Both the position numbers and the translations under genes were made by a program. The notes under the pieces are model-generated. The model saw only the letters and a list, made by a program, of their open reading frames with translations. It did not search any database and was not told the DNA's origin. A stretch of 31,539 nt of DNA from a virus: positions 1 through 31,539 of IMG/VR virus record IMGVR_UViG_3300046703_000017, one strand, 5' to 3'. Shown here one piece after another: positions 7,577-14,684 of this stretch. The stretch's first letter is position 1, and every line of letters starts with the position of its first letter.

Positions 7577-8825
7577 TCTGTTTTTTCCTTCGGATGTTTT
7601 AGCTCCTGAAGGTAAGCCGATAACGCCGAAAACGGCTGACGATATTAATGATCTATTTAAAGAGGTTGATAAGGAAGTTCCTCAGGCAAAGACTGAAAAG
7701 AAAGAAATTAAAGAACCTAAATCTGATAAGGAAGAGATTGAAGAAGTAGACGATGATGATATTAAATTAGCAGATCCTGATGAAGAAGTAGAGAAGTTAG
7801 ACTTAGCTAAGCCAGATGATGAGTTAAATGTTGAAGCTCCTCCTCGAAAGAAGGAGATTCTAAAGGAATACCCAGAATTATTTAAGAAGTTTCCATTCTT
7901 AGAAAAGATGATGTATCGGGATAGAGAATATACAGAATTATTTGGCTCATTCGATGATGCTAAAGAATTAGCTGATAAGTCTGAAAGTTTTAATAACTTT
8001 GAAAATCAACTTCTCGCTGGAAATACTGAAGAGATTCTGCGGGAAGTGAAAACAACTGACGAGAAAGCCTTCAATATTATTGTTGATGATTATCTTCCGA
8101 CATTAGCAAAAGTTGATAAGGAAGCATATTTTCACGTTGTTGGCAATCTGAATCGAAGACTAATTATAGAAATGGTACAAGAAGCTAATGATACAAATAA
8201 TGATGATTTAAAACAGGCTGCTCTGCTTGTTAACCAATTCATATTTGGCAGCTCTAAATTCACAGCTCCTACTAATAGAGTAGATAAGAAGCCCGATGCT
8301 GCTAAAGATGAAGTCGAGCAAGAACGGCTTTCTCTTGTAAAAGAAAGATTTGAAACTGCTCGTAATGATCTTCAGACAAGAGTTGACAATACTCTACGAG
8401 CAACGATATCTGATTATATTGATCCTAAAGGAGTTATGAGCGGTTATGTCAAGAAGAATGCTGTTAATGATGCAATGAAGATTCTGAACGAATCAATAGG
8501 TTCTGATAGTTCTGTTGTAAAAAATCTTGATAGGCTTTGGAGAGCTTCATTAGAAGATAAGTTCTCTAAAGATTCTCAAAGTAGAATACAATCTTATTAT
8601 CTTTCTAAGGCTAAAGGTAATCTCAAAAATGCTATCCTAAAAGCTAGAGCTGAAGCTCTAAAGGATCTCGCGCCTCGGATAAAATCCGAAACAGACGATA
8701 GAGAAGAAGAAGATAACTCTCGCAGACCAGCGAGAACAATTACACCTGGCAGACCGTCTTCTCCTAAAAGTAAGAGCGGACCAGCCAAAGGCGAGAGCGT
8801 TACAGATTTCTTTATGCGAGATTAG
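7554..8825 (+). CDS. Probable capsid scaffolding protein
   Basis: This 423-aa protein sits between portal and capsid genes, where scaffolds usually lie. Its composition is scaffold-like. The N-terminal 100 residues are highly acidic and repetitive (EEIEEVDDDDIK, DPDEEVEKL), the middle is mostly helical with coiled-coil stretches, and the C-terminus is basic and disordered (RRPARTITPGRPSSPKSKSG) before a final DFFMRD. A basic C-terminal segment commonly binds the capsid shell. The ATG at 7554, inside the portal gene, is preceded by GCGGAG at a good distance. No protease signature was seen. The call rests on position and composition, not on a recognised domain. Confidence 0.65.
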   Translation: MLRNQFPNLFFPSDVLAPEGKPITPKTADDINDLFKEVDKEVPQAKTEKKEIKEPKSDKEEIEEVDDDDIKLADPDEEVEKLDLAKPDDELNVEAPPRKKEILKEYPELFKKFPFLEKMMYRDREYTELFGSFDDAKELADKSESFNNFENQLLAGNTEEILREVKTTDEKAFNIIVDDYLPTLAKVDKEAYFHVVGNLNRRLIIEMVQEANDTNNDDLKQAALLVNQFIFGSSKFTAPTNRVDKKPDAAKDEVEQERLSLVKERFETARNDLQTRVDNTLRATISDYIDPKGVMSGYVKKNAVNDAMKILNESIGSDSSVVKNLDRLWRASLEDKFSKDSQSRIQSYYLSKAKGNLKNAILKARAEALKDLAPRIKSETDDREEEDNSRRPARTITPGRPSSPKSKSGPAKGESVTDFFMRD

Positions 8826-8830
8826 AAAAA

Positions 8831-9283
8831 ATGGATATTAAAGATATTTATTACGTTGCTGGCATTCTTGAAGGAGAAGGATGCTTTAGTTATTACAATG
8901 CTCCTAGAATCTTTCTTAAGATGACAGATAGAGATGTGATTGAAAAAGTTAAATTTATTATGAATGTAAATGTTAGTATTGGTGAACAGAATAGAAATGG
9001 TTGGAAAACAGCTTGCGTTTTAGCAATTAATAGTCATCAAGCTATTGGATGGATGATGACTCTATATCCTTTAATGTCTGCTCGAAGAAAAGAGCAAATC
9101 AAGCAAGTACTCTCCACTTGGAGAAACTCAAAAGGCTACAACGGTTTTACCATAGCAACGGGTAAAGCCTTAATTCGAGCTATCGCAAGAAAACATGCTA
9201 TCCCACAGCATAAAGCCAAAAACTGGCTTAATAGTGGAAAATATGTCACAGATTCAGTTACGGGGCGAACTTACATCGGATAG
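8831..9283 (+). CDS. Free-standing LAGLIDADG homing endonuclease
   Basis: This 150-aa protein has a clear LAGLIDADG-type motif near its start (VAGILEGEGCF, residues 9-19). Glu16 is at the position of the metal-binding acidic residue, and a typical MTDRDVIEKVKFIM follows. With one motif it would act as a homodimer that cuts a long DNA site. The C-terminal part (about 105-150) has a helical ALIRAIARKH segment and may help DNA binding. The gene stands alone between scaffold and capsid genes, with a weak ribosome site, and is not inside an intron or intein that I can see; the scaffold and capsid frames are intact. Such free-standing endonucleases in phages usually cut genomes lacking the gene and spread by repair. 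Confidence 0.85.
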   Translation: MDIKDIYYVAGILEGEGCFSYYNAPRIFLKMTDRDVIEKVKFIMNVNVSIGEQNRNGWKTACVLAINSHQAIGWMMTLYPLMSARRKEQIKQVLSTWRNSKGYNGFTIATGKALIRAIARKHAIPQHKAKNWLNSGKYVTDSVTGRTYIG

Positions 9284-9304
9284 GAGATATGAAATGAGGA
9301 AAAC

Positions 9305-10558
9305 ATGCCTGGCGCGGTAGTCGAAAGCGTGGTGGCAGGTACGGAATTAGAGCGCGTACTGCCAAAAGTTACCACTGTGTTCGAGTCTGATGATACCTTT
9401 TTTGGTAATATTAAGAAGCGTGATGTTGAAGTAGTTTCATATCGTGAAATGAGAGCACCTATGGAGTTACGTCCAGGTGGTAGATTTGCGTATTTTAATC
9501 CTGATGGTTCAGATATGGGTCGTGGTGGTGGTCCAACTTGGGATAAGGCAGTACTCAGGCCAGTATTTCTATTAGAAGCTCTTGAATATACTAAGCTAAC
9601 TCAGTGGAGTACTGATGACCGACGTAAGAGTGTTATTAATGCTGTTAGACGTATGACTGCTGGTGCTACTGTTGAAATTAAAAGACAATTAGATGCTCAG
9701 CTACAAGGTACTGGAACTGGTCAAGTAGGTACTATTACTGTTGTTGCTACTAGCGGTGGTGTTGATACTTATACTCTTGACTCCGAGTTTGGAGCTAGAT
9801 TAGTTCGATATGACCAGGTCGTTCAGGTTTATGATACTACATTAGCTACATATCGTGGTAAGGGTGTTATTACTAAGTGGGATACTGAGAATAAGTCAAT
9901 TGATGTGACTCCTGCTATTGCCGGTGCTATTGCTACAGACGTTCTAGTTGTTGATGGACTAACTAATCCTACTGCTTTACCTGGTTTATATGGTGTTCCA
10001 TATCATCACAGTAATGCATCTACTGGAACTTGGTTAGGTTATGATCGTGCTTCTACTCCTGAGATAAGAAGTAATAGAGTTAACGGTGGAAACTCTGCTT
10101 TAACCCTTCCATTACCGCGATTAGCTATTAATAAGATTGGCAATAGAGTTGGTATTGATAATAATTTTGATCCTACTGCTTGGACACATCCTTGTCAAGC
10201 ACAGGCTTATGAAGAGATTGGTCAATTAATTTCTATTATTCATAAGGCACCTAAGGATGAAGCGTTAAATCTATATTTTGGTGATAATATGCAGCTTGCC
10301 GGTGCTCCCATTAAGCAGCATTTTAATTGGTCTAAGAAACGTATTGACTTTGTTGTTAGCTCTGTTTGGGGTCGTGCAGAGATCCTTCCTATTGGATTTT
10401 ATACATCTGATGGGCGTAGAATCTTTGAACTCCGTGGAGCATCTGGTGGCGTAGCTACTGCTGATATCTTCTATATGGTTGTTGGTTTTCAGACATTCGT
10501 ATTAAATCCGGCAGCTACGGCTTATATTGATGCACTTGCTATCCCTTCGGGATACTAA
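9305..10558 (+). CDS. Major capsid protein
   Basis: This 417-aa protein follows the scaffold (with the endonuclease inserted between) and has the features of an HK97-fold capsid subunit. It has an N-terminal segment, a long helix-rich spine region (ALEYTKLTQWSTDDRRKSVI and an RRMTAGATVEIKRQLDAQL helix), a beta-rich insertion (about residues 138-215), and a C-terminal strand set ending GFQTFVLNPAATAYIDA. It resembles N4-gp56-type capsid proteins in general organisation. The codons favour the GCT, GGT and ACT forms, as in a highly expressed gene. A GAGG site lies just upstream, and a strong small hairpin is centred on the end of the gene. The family name is my inference; the capsid role is well supported by context. 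Confidence 0.8.
   Translation: MPGAVVESVVAGTELERVLPKVTTVFESDDTFFGNIKKRDVEVVSYREMRAPMELRPGGRFAYFNPDGSDMGRGGGPTWDKAVLRPVFLLEALEYTKLTQWSTDDRRKSVINAVRRMTAGATVEIKRQLDAQLQGTGTGQVGTITVVATSGGVDTYTLDSEFGARLVRYDQVVQVYDTTLATYRGKGVITKWDTENKSIDVTPAIAGAIATDVLVVDGLTNPTALPGLYGVPYHHSNASTGTWLGYDRASTPEIRSNRVNGGNSALTLPLPRLAINKIGNRVGIDNNFDPTAWTHPCQAQAYEEIGQLISIIHKAPKDEALNLYFGDNMQLAGAPIKQHFNWSKKRIDFVVSSVWGRAEILPIGFYTSDGRRIFELRGASGGVATADIFYMVVGFQTFVLNPAATAYIDALAIPSGY
10540..10554 (+). other. RNA hairpin at the end of the capsid gene
   Basis: TATCCC-ttc-GGGATA forms a perfect 6-bp stem with a 3-nt loop, ending one base before the capsid stop codon (10556-10558). No T-run follows, so it is not a terminator. It could stabilise the capsid mRNA end or separate it from the downstream AAGGAG ribosome site. 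It also encodes the last residues (AIPSGY), so chance cannot be excluded. Confidence 0.5.
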
Positions 10559-10573
10559 AGGAGAATAGATAAA

Positions 10574-10912
10574 ATGAATGACCTTTTCTTCCAGCAGCTC
10601 TCTACAGTACAGGATGCTAATCAGCCTACTCCACCTACTGTTACCGCAGCAGCGACTATTGCTCCTACTACATTCGTTACTGTTCTTACTGGTAATACAG
10701 CAGTAGCAACTATTACTCCTCCTGTGCAAGGACAGCATATGCTAGTCATTGTTCCTGGTACTACTACTGGTTTCACAACTGGTGGTAATATCATTGGAGG
10801 AACTACTACTGTATCTGGTAGAGCATATTTGATGGTTTTCAATCCTATTCCAGACTTTGCTTGGGCAACTACAGGCGGACACTATTTCATAGTTTCTGCA
10901 ACGACTAGCTAG
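10574..10912 (+). CDS. Small head-decoration-like protein
   Basis: This 112-aa protein directly follows the capsid gene, preceded by a strong AAGGAG at a good distance, so high expression is expected. It is rich in Thr, Val, Gly and Pro with alternating hydrophobics, consistent with a small beta-barrel such as a capsid cement or decoration protein. The N-terminus (MNDLFFQQL) is followed by a Pro/Thr-rich linker. A terminator-like hairpin lies immediately downstream at 10919-10966. The decoration role is inferred from position, size and expression signals; no family motif was identified. Confidence 0.6.
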   Translation: MNDLFFQQLSTVQDANQPTPPTVTAAATIAPTTFVTVLTGNTAVATITPPVQGQHMLVIVPGTTTGFTTGGNIIGGTTTVSGRAYLMVFNPIPDFAWATTGGHYFIVSATTS

Positions 10913-10918
10913 TAACGT

Positions 10919-10966
10919 GGATGGTCCTCTTACAATTTCGAGTTGGATTAGGACCATCCTTTCTTT
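10919..10966 (+). terminator. Rho-independent terminator-like hairpin after capsid/decoration genes
   Basis: GGATGGTCCT (10919-10928) and AGGACCATCC (10950-10959) form a perfect 10-bp stem with a 21-nt loop. A T-rich tract (tttcttt, 10960-10966) follows. It lies in the gap between the decoration gene and the glycosyltransferase. The loop is longer than in classic terminators, so it may act as a partial terminator that lowers expression of downstream genes relative to capsid genes. Confidence 0.6.
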
Positions 10967-10979
10967 AGGAAAACTCTCA

Positions 10980-11684
10980 ATGGACAAGAAAGTTTTAATC
11001 GGTTTATCAACCGGAGAACATATTAGGAAAGCTGAGTTTTTGCCATATTTTATGGCATTTGATAGACCAGCTAATAGCCTTGTTGTATCTGTTCATGGAC
11101 AATCTCCAGCTAAATCTAGAAATCTCATCGCAGAAGCTGCTATTGAGAATAACTGTACTCATGTTTTATTTTTAGATGATGATATGATTCTCCCTAAAGA
11201 TGTTCTTACTAGATTATTAGCTCATGATAAGGATGTTGTTACTGCTTTATATTTGTTAAGAACATTTCCTCATTATCCTGCAATGTTTGATAAGAAATAT
11301 GAAAATGGTAAATGTCGTTTCGCATTTTTAACTCCAGAGAAAAAAGGACTTATTCCAATAGTTAATGGAGGTCTTGGGTGTGTCTTAATATCAACCGAGG
11401 TCTTCCGAAGGTTGGAAAAGCCTTGGGTTCGGCTTGCTGAAATTGCTAAAGATGAATGGTGTGATGATATTGGATTTTTTAATCGCGTTAGTGAAGCAGG
11501 CTTTGAAATTTTCTGTGATTTAGATTGTCAAGTAGGACATATATTATCTGTGCATATGTGGCCTGAACAAACTGATAACGGTTGGATGACAAACTATAGA
11601 CATCTTACAGGTAATGTTCGTATTGCACAGAATATTCCTGGTGTTAAAGAAATAGCAGATGAAGAAAAATTACAATTAGTTTAA
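10980..11684 (+). CDS. GT-A fold glycosyltransferase
   Basis: The frame is open from a GTG at 10917, but that region is the terminator stem. The ATG at 10980, after AGGA, gives a sensible 234-aa protein starting MDKKVLIGLSTGEH. Hallmarks of a family 2-like GT-A enzyme are an SRNLIAEAAI segment (46-55), a DxD-type metal/nucleotide-sugar site FLDDDM (64-69), GLGCVLIS (131-138), an acidic DDIGFFNRV (162-170) for the catalytic-base region, and His187 in QVGHI as a possible metal ligand. Length is typical of short phage glycosyltransferases. Its place among capsid genes suggests it decorates virion proteins, DNA or host surface sugars. Donor and acceptor are unknown. Confidence 0.8.
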   Translation: MDKKVLIGLSTGEHIRKAEFLPYFMAFDRPANSLVVSVHGQSPAKSRNLIAEAAIENNCTHVLFLDDDMILPKDVLTRLLAHDKDVVTALYLLRTFPHYPAMFDKKYENGKCRFAFLTPEKKGLIPIVNGGLGCVLISTEVFRRLEKPWVRLAEIAKDEWCDDIGFFNRVSEAGFEIFCDLDCQVGHILSVHMWPEQTDNGWMTNYRHLTGNVRIAQNIPGVKEIADEEKLQLV

Positions 11685-11690
11685 AAGTCT

Positions 11691-11706
11691 GGCAGCGAAA
11701 GCTGTT
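11691..11706 (+). other. GNRA-type RNA hairpin upstream of the beta-helix gene
   Basis: GGCAGC-gaaa-GCTGTT can form a 6-bp stem (two outer G-U pairs) closed by a GAAA tetraloop. It lies in the gap after the glycosyltransferase and 8 nt before the AAGGAG ribosome site of the next gene. No T-run follows directly (ttgtttcc). It may be an mRNA stabiliser or processing site. Confidence 0.45.
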
Positions 11707-11727
11707 GTTTCCGCAAGGAGATGGATG

Positions 11728-12714
11728 ATGATTCCGAATGTTTGGGGGAAGCTCAGAAATTTAGATGATCAAGGTGTGTTAGATGCTCTAGTTTGGTTAG
11801 GTGGTCGTTTATTCTATGTATGTCCAGATGGAGATGATGTCTTGTCTGGAACTGATATGGATAATCCTCTAAAGACTCTAGAAGCTGCATATGCTCTATT
11901 GCGTTCTGGTAAAAATGATGCTGTTGTTATTATGCCTAATCGCACTACAGGTCTAGATGATACAGCTAGTTCATGTACGATTAGATTGGATGCAGCATTT
12001 TCATGGAGTAAGCCAGCTACACACCTAGTAGGTCTACAACCTTCATTTGCTGATTTATTTGTCTCACCTAGAGCACGTCTGGCACCAACTAGTACAACTA
12101 CTGCATTTGCTAATTTCTTTACTATTCCTGCTGGAGTTAGTGGCTGTCTATTTAGAGGTATTCAATGGTTTCATGATTTTGGTACTGATACCACATCTCA
12201 AGTTGCTGTTACAGTAGTTAGTTCTCGTAATGTATTTCAGAGATGTCATATCGCTGGTGGTGCTAATGATGATTCTAATAATGCTTCTCTTCTAATTACT
12301 ACTGGAACTGGTGATAAGGGTGAAAATCTATTTGAAGATTGCTGTATTGGTCAGGATTCAATTCTTGCTCGTATTCAAGCTAGCGGAGTTCTTAAATTCG
12401 CTGGTACTGGTTCAGCAAGAAATTGGTTTAGACGCTGTTTATTCCTATCATGGGCTGGTGGTGCTAACCCACGTATGATTTTAGCCGGAGTTAATGCTAT
12501 TGATAGATACACAATGTTTGAAAATTGTAAATTCGTAAATTTCGGAACTGCTTTGACTAGCTTGATGACTATCAATGCTACTCAGCAGGGTCCAGTGTTA
12601 TTAGAGAATCCAACTAGATATAATTGTGGAAACTTTGGAGATACTGCTAATACCTTAATTACTGGTCCTATCACTGTAAATACTACTGGTTTGGGTTCTG
12701 CCCCAGCCGCATAA
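11728..12714 (+). CDS. Right-handed beta-helix (pectate-lyase-like) virion protein
   Basis: Two adjacent ATGs (11725 and 11728) follow AAGGAG at 11715-11720; the second has the better spacing and gives 328 aa. The N-terminal region FYVCPDGDDVLSGTDMDNPLKTLEAAYALL has the form seen at the start of phage and bacterial parallel beta-helix proteins (x-PxGsDxxsGtxxxPxxTlxxAi). The rest shows repeated short strands with turn residues and stacked Asn/Cys/Phe positions (RCHIAGG, LFEDCCIG, RRCLFLSW, MFENCKFV), as in beta-helix rungs. It could be a capsid fibre, tailspike or polysaccharide-binding/degrading protein. I see no catalytic residues that can be named. Position next to capsid genes suggests a head-attached component. 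Confidence 0.65.
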   Translation: MIPNVWGKLRNLDDQGVLDALVWLGGRLFYVCPDGDDVLSGTDMDNPLKTLEAAYALLRSGKNDAVVIMPNRTTGLDDTASSCTIRLDAAFSWSKPATHLVGLQPSFADLFVSPRARLAPTSTTTAFANFFTIPAGVSGCLFRGIQWFHDFGTDTTSQVAVTVVSSRNVFQRCHIAGGANDDSNNASLLITTGTGDKGENLFEDCCIGQDSILARIQASGVLKFAGTGSARNWFRRCLFLSWAGGANPRMILAGVNAIDRYTMFENCKFVNFGTALTSLMTINATQQGPVLLENPTRYNCGNFGDTANTLITGPITVNTTGLGSAPAA

Positions 12715-12727
12715 GGAATATTGAGTT

Positions 12728-12805
12728 GAGCTGCTCTCATGCAGGGAAGGCATTCTGAAATTCTTACAATCCCGTGAGAATAGAATGTTAGTGTGAGAGC
12801 AGCTC
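12728..12805 (+). ncRNA. Structured intergenic RNA element (nested stem, unknown function)
   Basis: A perfect 12-bp outer stem pairs GAGCTGCTCTCA (12728-12739) with TGAGAGCAGCTC (12794-12805). Inside, CATTCT (12751-12756) pairs with AGAATG (12782-12787), and ATTCT (12760-12764) with AGAAT (12777-12781), closing a 12-nt apical loop. GGGA (12744-12747), in the internal loop, could also pair with TCCC (12770-12773) in the apical loop to make a pseudoknot. CTCTTTAAAGAG follows the stem, so a weak terminator function is possible. The element fills nearly all of the gap 12715-12820. It is not tRNA-like. Confidence 0.6.
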
Positions 12806-12820
12806 TTTAAAGAGATTAAA

Positions 12821-13381
12821 ATGGAACTTCGAGAAGAAATCTCAGATATAAATAATAAACTCTTAGAAGAGTTTGGTACTGAATTTGGTAATGCTCCACG
12901 TTTTCGAGTTGTCTTCTCAGAAGATCAGTATGAAAAGAGACTCACAAATTTTACAGATGAAGGATTTGCTCTTGTTTTTCCTGAGGTTCGGATATTACCT
13001 AAATATAAACAATATATTAGAGAGAAATATATCTTAGAGAGATTAGTTCCCGTAGTTGGAGAGACAGATTTATTAACAAAAGTTTCATACGAGCCGGCTT
13101 GGGTTTTCCAAGACAAGAATGGTAATTATCTTCCTCCATTCTTTGAAGGATGCAGACACGTAATTGAATCCATGTATTCTGCTATTGACAAAGCTGGGAC
13201 GTTTACTAGATATAAAGATAAGAATATATCAGTTGAAGAACGACAAGCTGAACTTAAACGTGTTGAAGATGAATTATTTGGTAATGAAACTGATTTAACC
13301 GACAATCTTCATTATGGTAGTGGAGTTTCTATGGCTCGAGATAGTGGTAGAGATATCTTTGACAGAAAACAGATAAACTGA
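12821..13381 (+). CDS. Unknown phage protein, 186 aa
   Basis: This charged, mixed alpha/beta protein contains two visible parts. The N-terminal part (about 1-120) includes FRVVFSEDQYEKR and an aromatic-rich PEVRILPKYKQYI. The C-terminal helical part includes ERQAELKRVEDELFGNE followed by a flexible tail. No catalytic motif, signal or membrane segment is visible. A weak AAAGAGA site precedes the start, just after the structured RNA at 12728-12805. Small, charged proteins of this kind are common between capsid and tail genes, but I cannot assign a role. Its TGA stop is part of the small hairpin at 13379-13394. Confidence 0.65.
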   Translation: MELREEISDINNKLLEEFGTEFGNAPRFRVVFSEDQYEKRLTNFTDEGFALVFPEVRILPKYKQYIREKYILERLVPVVGETDLLTKVSYEPAWVFQDKNGNYLPPFFEGCRHVIESMYSAIDKAGTFTRYKDKNISVEERQAELKRVEDELFGNETDLTDNLHYGSGVSMARDSGRDIFDRKQIN

Positions 13382-13394
13382 CGCAATAGCGTCA
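13379..13394 (+). other. Small RNA hairpin at a gene junction
   Basis: TGACGC-aata-GCGTCA is a perfect 6-bp stem with a 4-nt loop. It includes the TGA stop of the preceding gene and is followed by AAAAAAGGAAAAAG and the next ATG (13410). The trailing A-run rules out a + strand terminator. It may shape or protect the intergenic mRNA. Confidence 0.45.
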
Positions 13395-13409
13395 AAAAAG
13401 GAAAAAGAA

Positions 13410-14132
13410 ATGTCTGGAGAAGTTGGATTACCAATTCGAGCTGGTGCTGGTCAGATGGAGTTTACTAATACTATGCTTAATAGGAGAGTCATTAGGTCTG
13501 CTAAGAATCCAATGGATAAATGCACTATTGTTAGCATATTTCCAAAAGATATAGATGAAGTTAAACATACAATCGAACCTGGTAAGTTTCATATCCCAGC
13601 AGGAACATTAGAAAGCCCAGCAATTCTAGTTGTTGGTTCGAGTTCATGGTGGAAAGATATTGACGTAGACCAACCTATGTTAGAGATCCCAGTCTCATCA
13701 ATACAGATCGCTGATTCTGTTATTAAAGATTATTGTAATGGAATGCTTGGTTGTGACATGGGCCAGGCAATGCCAGGTTTATTCTTTGTTCTAGGTGAAC
13801 ATAATGTTATGGAAATTAAATTAAAGTATAAGAAGAAGCTAGAAGAGACTAATATTCGGCAGGATAATTGGTATAAGATTCTTGTTCGTTTAGCAGATAG
13901 TCTCTGGAGCCGCACTGGTCAGAATCCTTTAGCAGTCTGGGATGAAATGAGACTTGCAGCAAGATCATTGAATTTTGTTGATAAACCTTGGCTTAAGGAC
14001 TTTCAAGTCGCCGAGCTTGTTCGTTGCATAGCTTGTGGTGGAATGAAAAATCCTGAATATCCTATCTGCCCAACTTGTAAGAGTATTGATATAGCTCATC
14101 CAATGGCTAAGGAATTGAAGTTTGCAGTATGA
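13410..14132 (+). CDS. Unknown protein with C-terminal zinc ribbon
   Basis: This 240-aa protein ends in a clear zinc-ribbon pattern: C206xxC209 and C220xxC223 in the stretch CIACGGMKNPEYPICPTC. The N-terminal 130 residues appear beta-rich (for example EPGKFHIPAGTLESPAILVVG). A basic, helical middle follows (KLKYKKKLEETNIRQDNW). Zinc ribbons commonly mediate nucleic-acid or protein contacts. Here the setting between capsid and adaptor genes suggests a virion assembly or morphogenesis role. The stop overlaps the next start by 4 nt (ATGA). No specific family is recognised. Confidence 0.7.
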   Translation: MSGEVGLPIRAGAGQMEFTNTMLNRRVIRSAKNPMDKCTIVSIFPKDIDEVKHTIEPGKFHIPAGTLESPAILVVGSSSWWKDIDVDQPMLEIPVSSIQIADSVIKDYCNGMLGCDMGQAMPGLFFVLGEHNVMEIKLKYKKKLEETNIRQDNWYKILVRLADSLWSRTGQNPLAVWDEMRLAARSLNFVDKPWLKDFQVAELVRCIACGGMKNPEYPICPTCKSIDIAHPMAKELKFAV

Positions 14133-14485
14133 GCGTTACCTCCGGTAGAGTTATTCAAGTTTGGTTTTCTGGTGATATTGAATCGGGAATTGTTCAGTCT
14201 GCATTAGATAATAATGCATCTCCTGGTGAAATTGACATAGTAAAATTAAATCCTGGTGCTAATACGATAACAGCTCCCTCAGTTACTAATTTAATACCAA
14301 CAGCATTAACTATTATTCCCCCAGCCGCTAACACGTCGCTATTAACTCTTAAAGGAGTTAGTGGAGATACTGGTATTCCTCTTCATCTTACCGACCCCAC
14401 GAGTATAGCACTAGATGTAACATTTACTAGTTTAGTATTGTTAGCGGCTACTACAACTTCGGGAGTTCGACTCATTTGGAGTTGA
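14129..14485 (+). CDS. Small beta-rich structural-type protein
   Basis: This 118-aa protein is rich in Thr, Ile, Val and Pro (ANTITAPSVTNLIPTALTIIPP, and TFTSLVLLAATTTSG near the end), consistent with a beta-sandwich. It shares this style with other small late proteins here (at 89, 10574, 20763) without obvious alignable identity. Its start overlaps the upstream stop by 4 nt. A minor capsid or neck component is the most likely role by context. Confidence 0.55.
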   Translation: MSVTSGRVIQVWFSGDIESGIVQSALDNNASPGEIDIVKLNPGANTITAPSVTNLIPTALTIIPPAANTSLLTLKGVSGDTGIPLHLTDPTSIALDVTFTSLVLLAATTTSGVRLIWS

Positions 14486-14486
14486 T

Positions 14487-14684
14487 ATGTTAATTACAGA
14501 TTTGCTGGAAGACATTAATAAGTTTAAGGAGAATGAAATAGAATTTCGTCTCATCGATAAGAATGGGGATCTAAAAAAGTTAGATCTTTGTCTAAATATG
14601 GGCAAATATCTATATAAGATGAAAGATGAGGATGGTAATGATAAAGATATTATTATTCTAGGATTAGAGATCCCAAATGCCTAA
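14487..14684 (+). CDS. Small acidic/charged protein, unknown
   Basis: This 65-aa protein begins MLITDLLEDINKFKENEIEF and is dominated by Asp, Glu, Lys, Leu and Ile. It probably forms a short helix followed by two or three strands (KYLYKMKDEDGNDKDIIILGLEI). It begins one base after the upstream stop and overlaps the adaptor gene by 8 nt. Function is unknown; a small chaperone or inhibitor of the neighbouring tail proteins would fit but is only a guess. Confidence 0.5.
   Translation: MLITDLLEDINKFKENEIEFRLIDKNGDLKKLDLCLNMGKYLYKMKDEDGNDKDIIILGLEIPNA

Noticed and set aside
10621-10842. Long minus-strand frames opposite the decoration-like and other late genes.
   Set aside because: They mirror repetitive Thr/Val codons of the sense genes, lack ribosome sites and encode low-complexity Pro/Val strings.
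10917-10979. GTG-started extension of the glycosyltransferase.
   Set aside because: It would translate the terminator stem, and the ATG at 10980 has its own AGGA site and gives a normal N-terminus.
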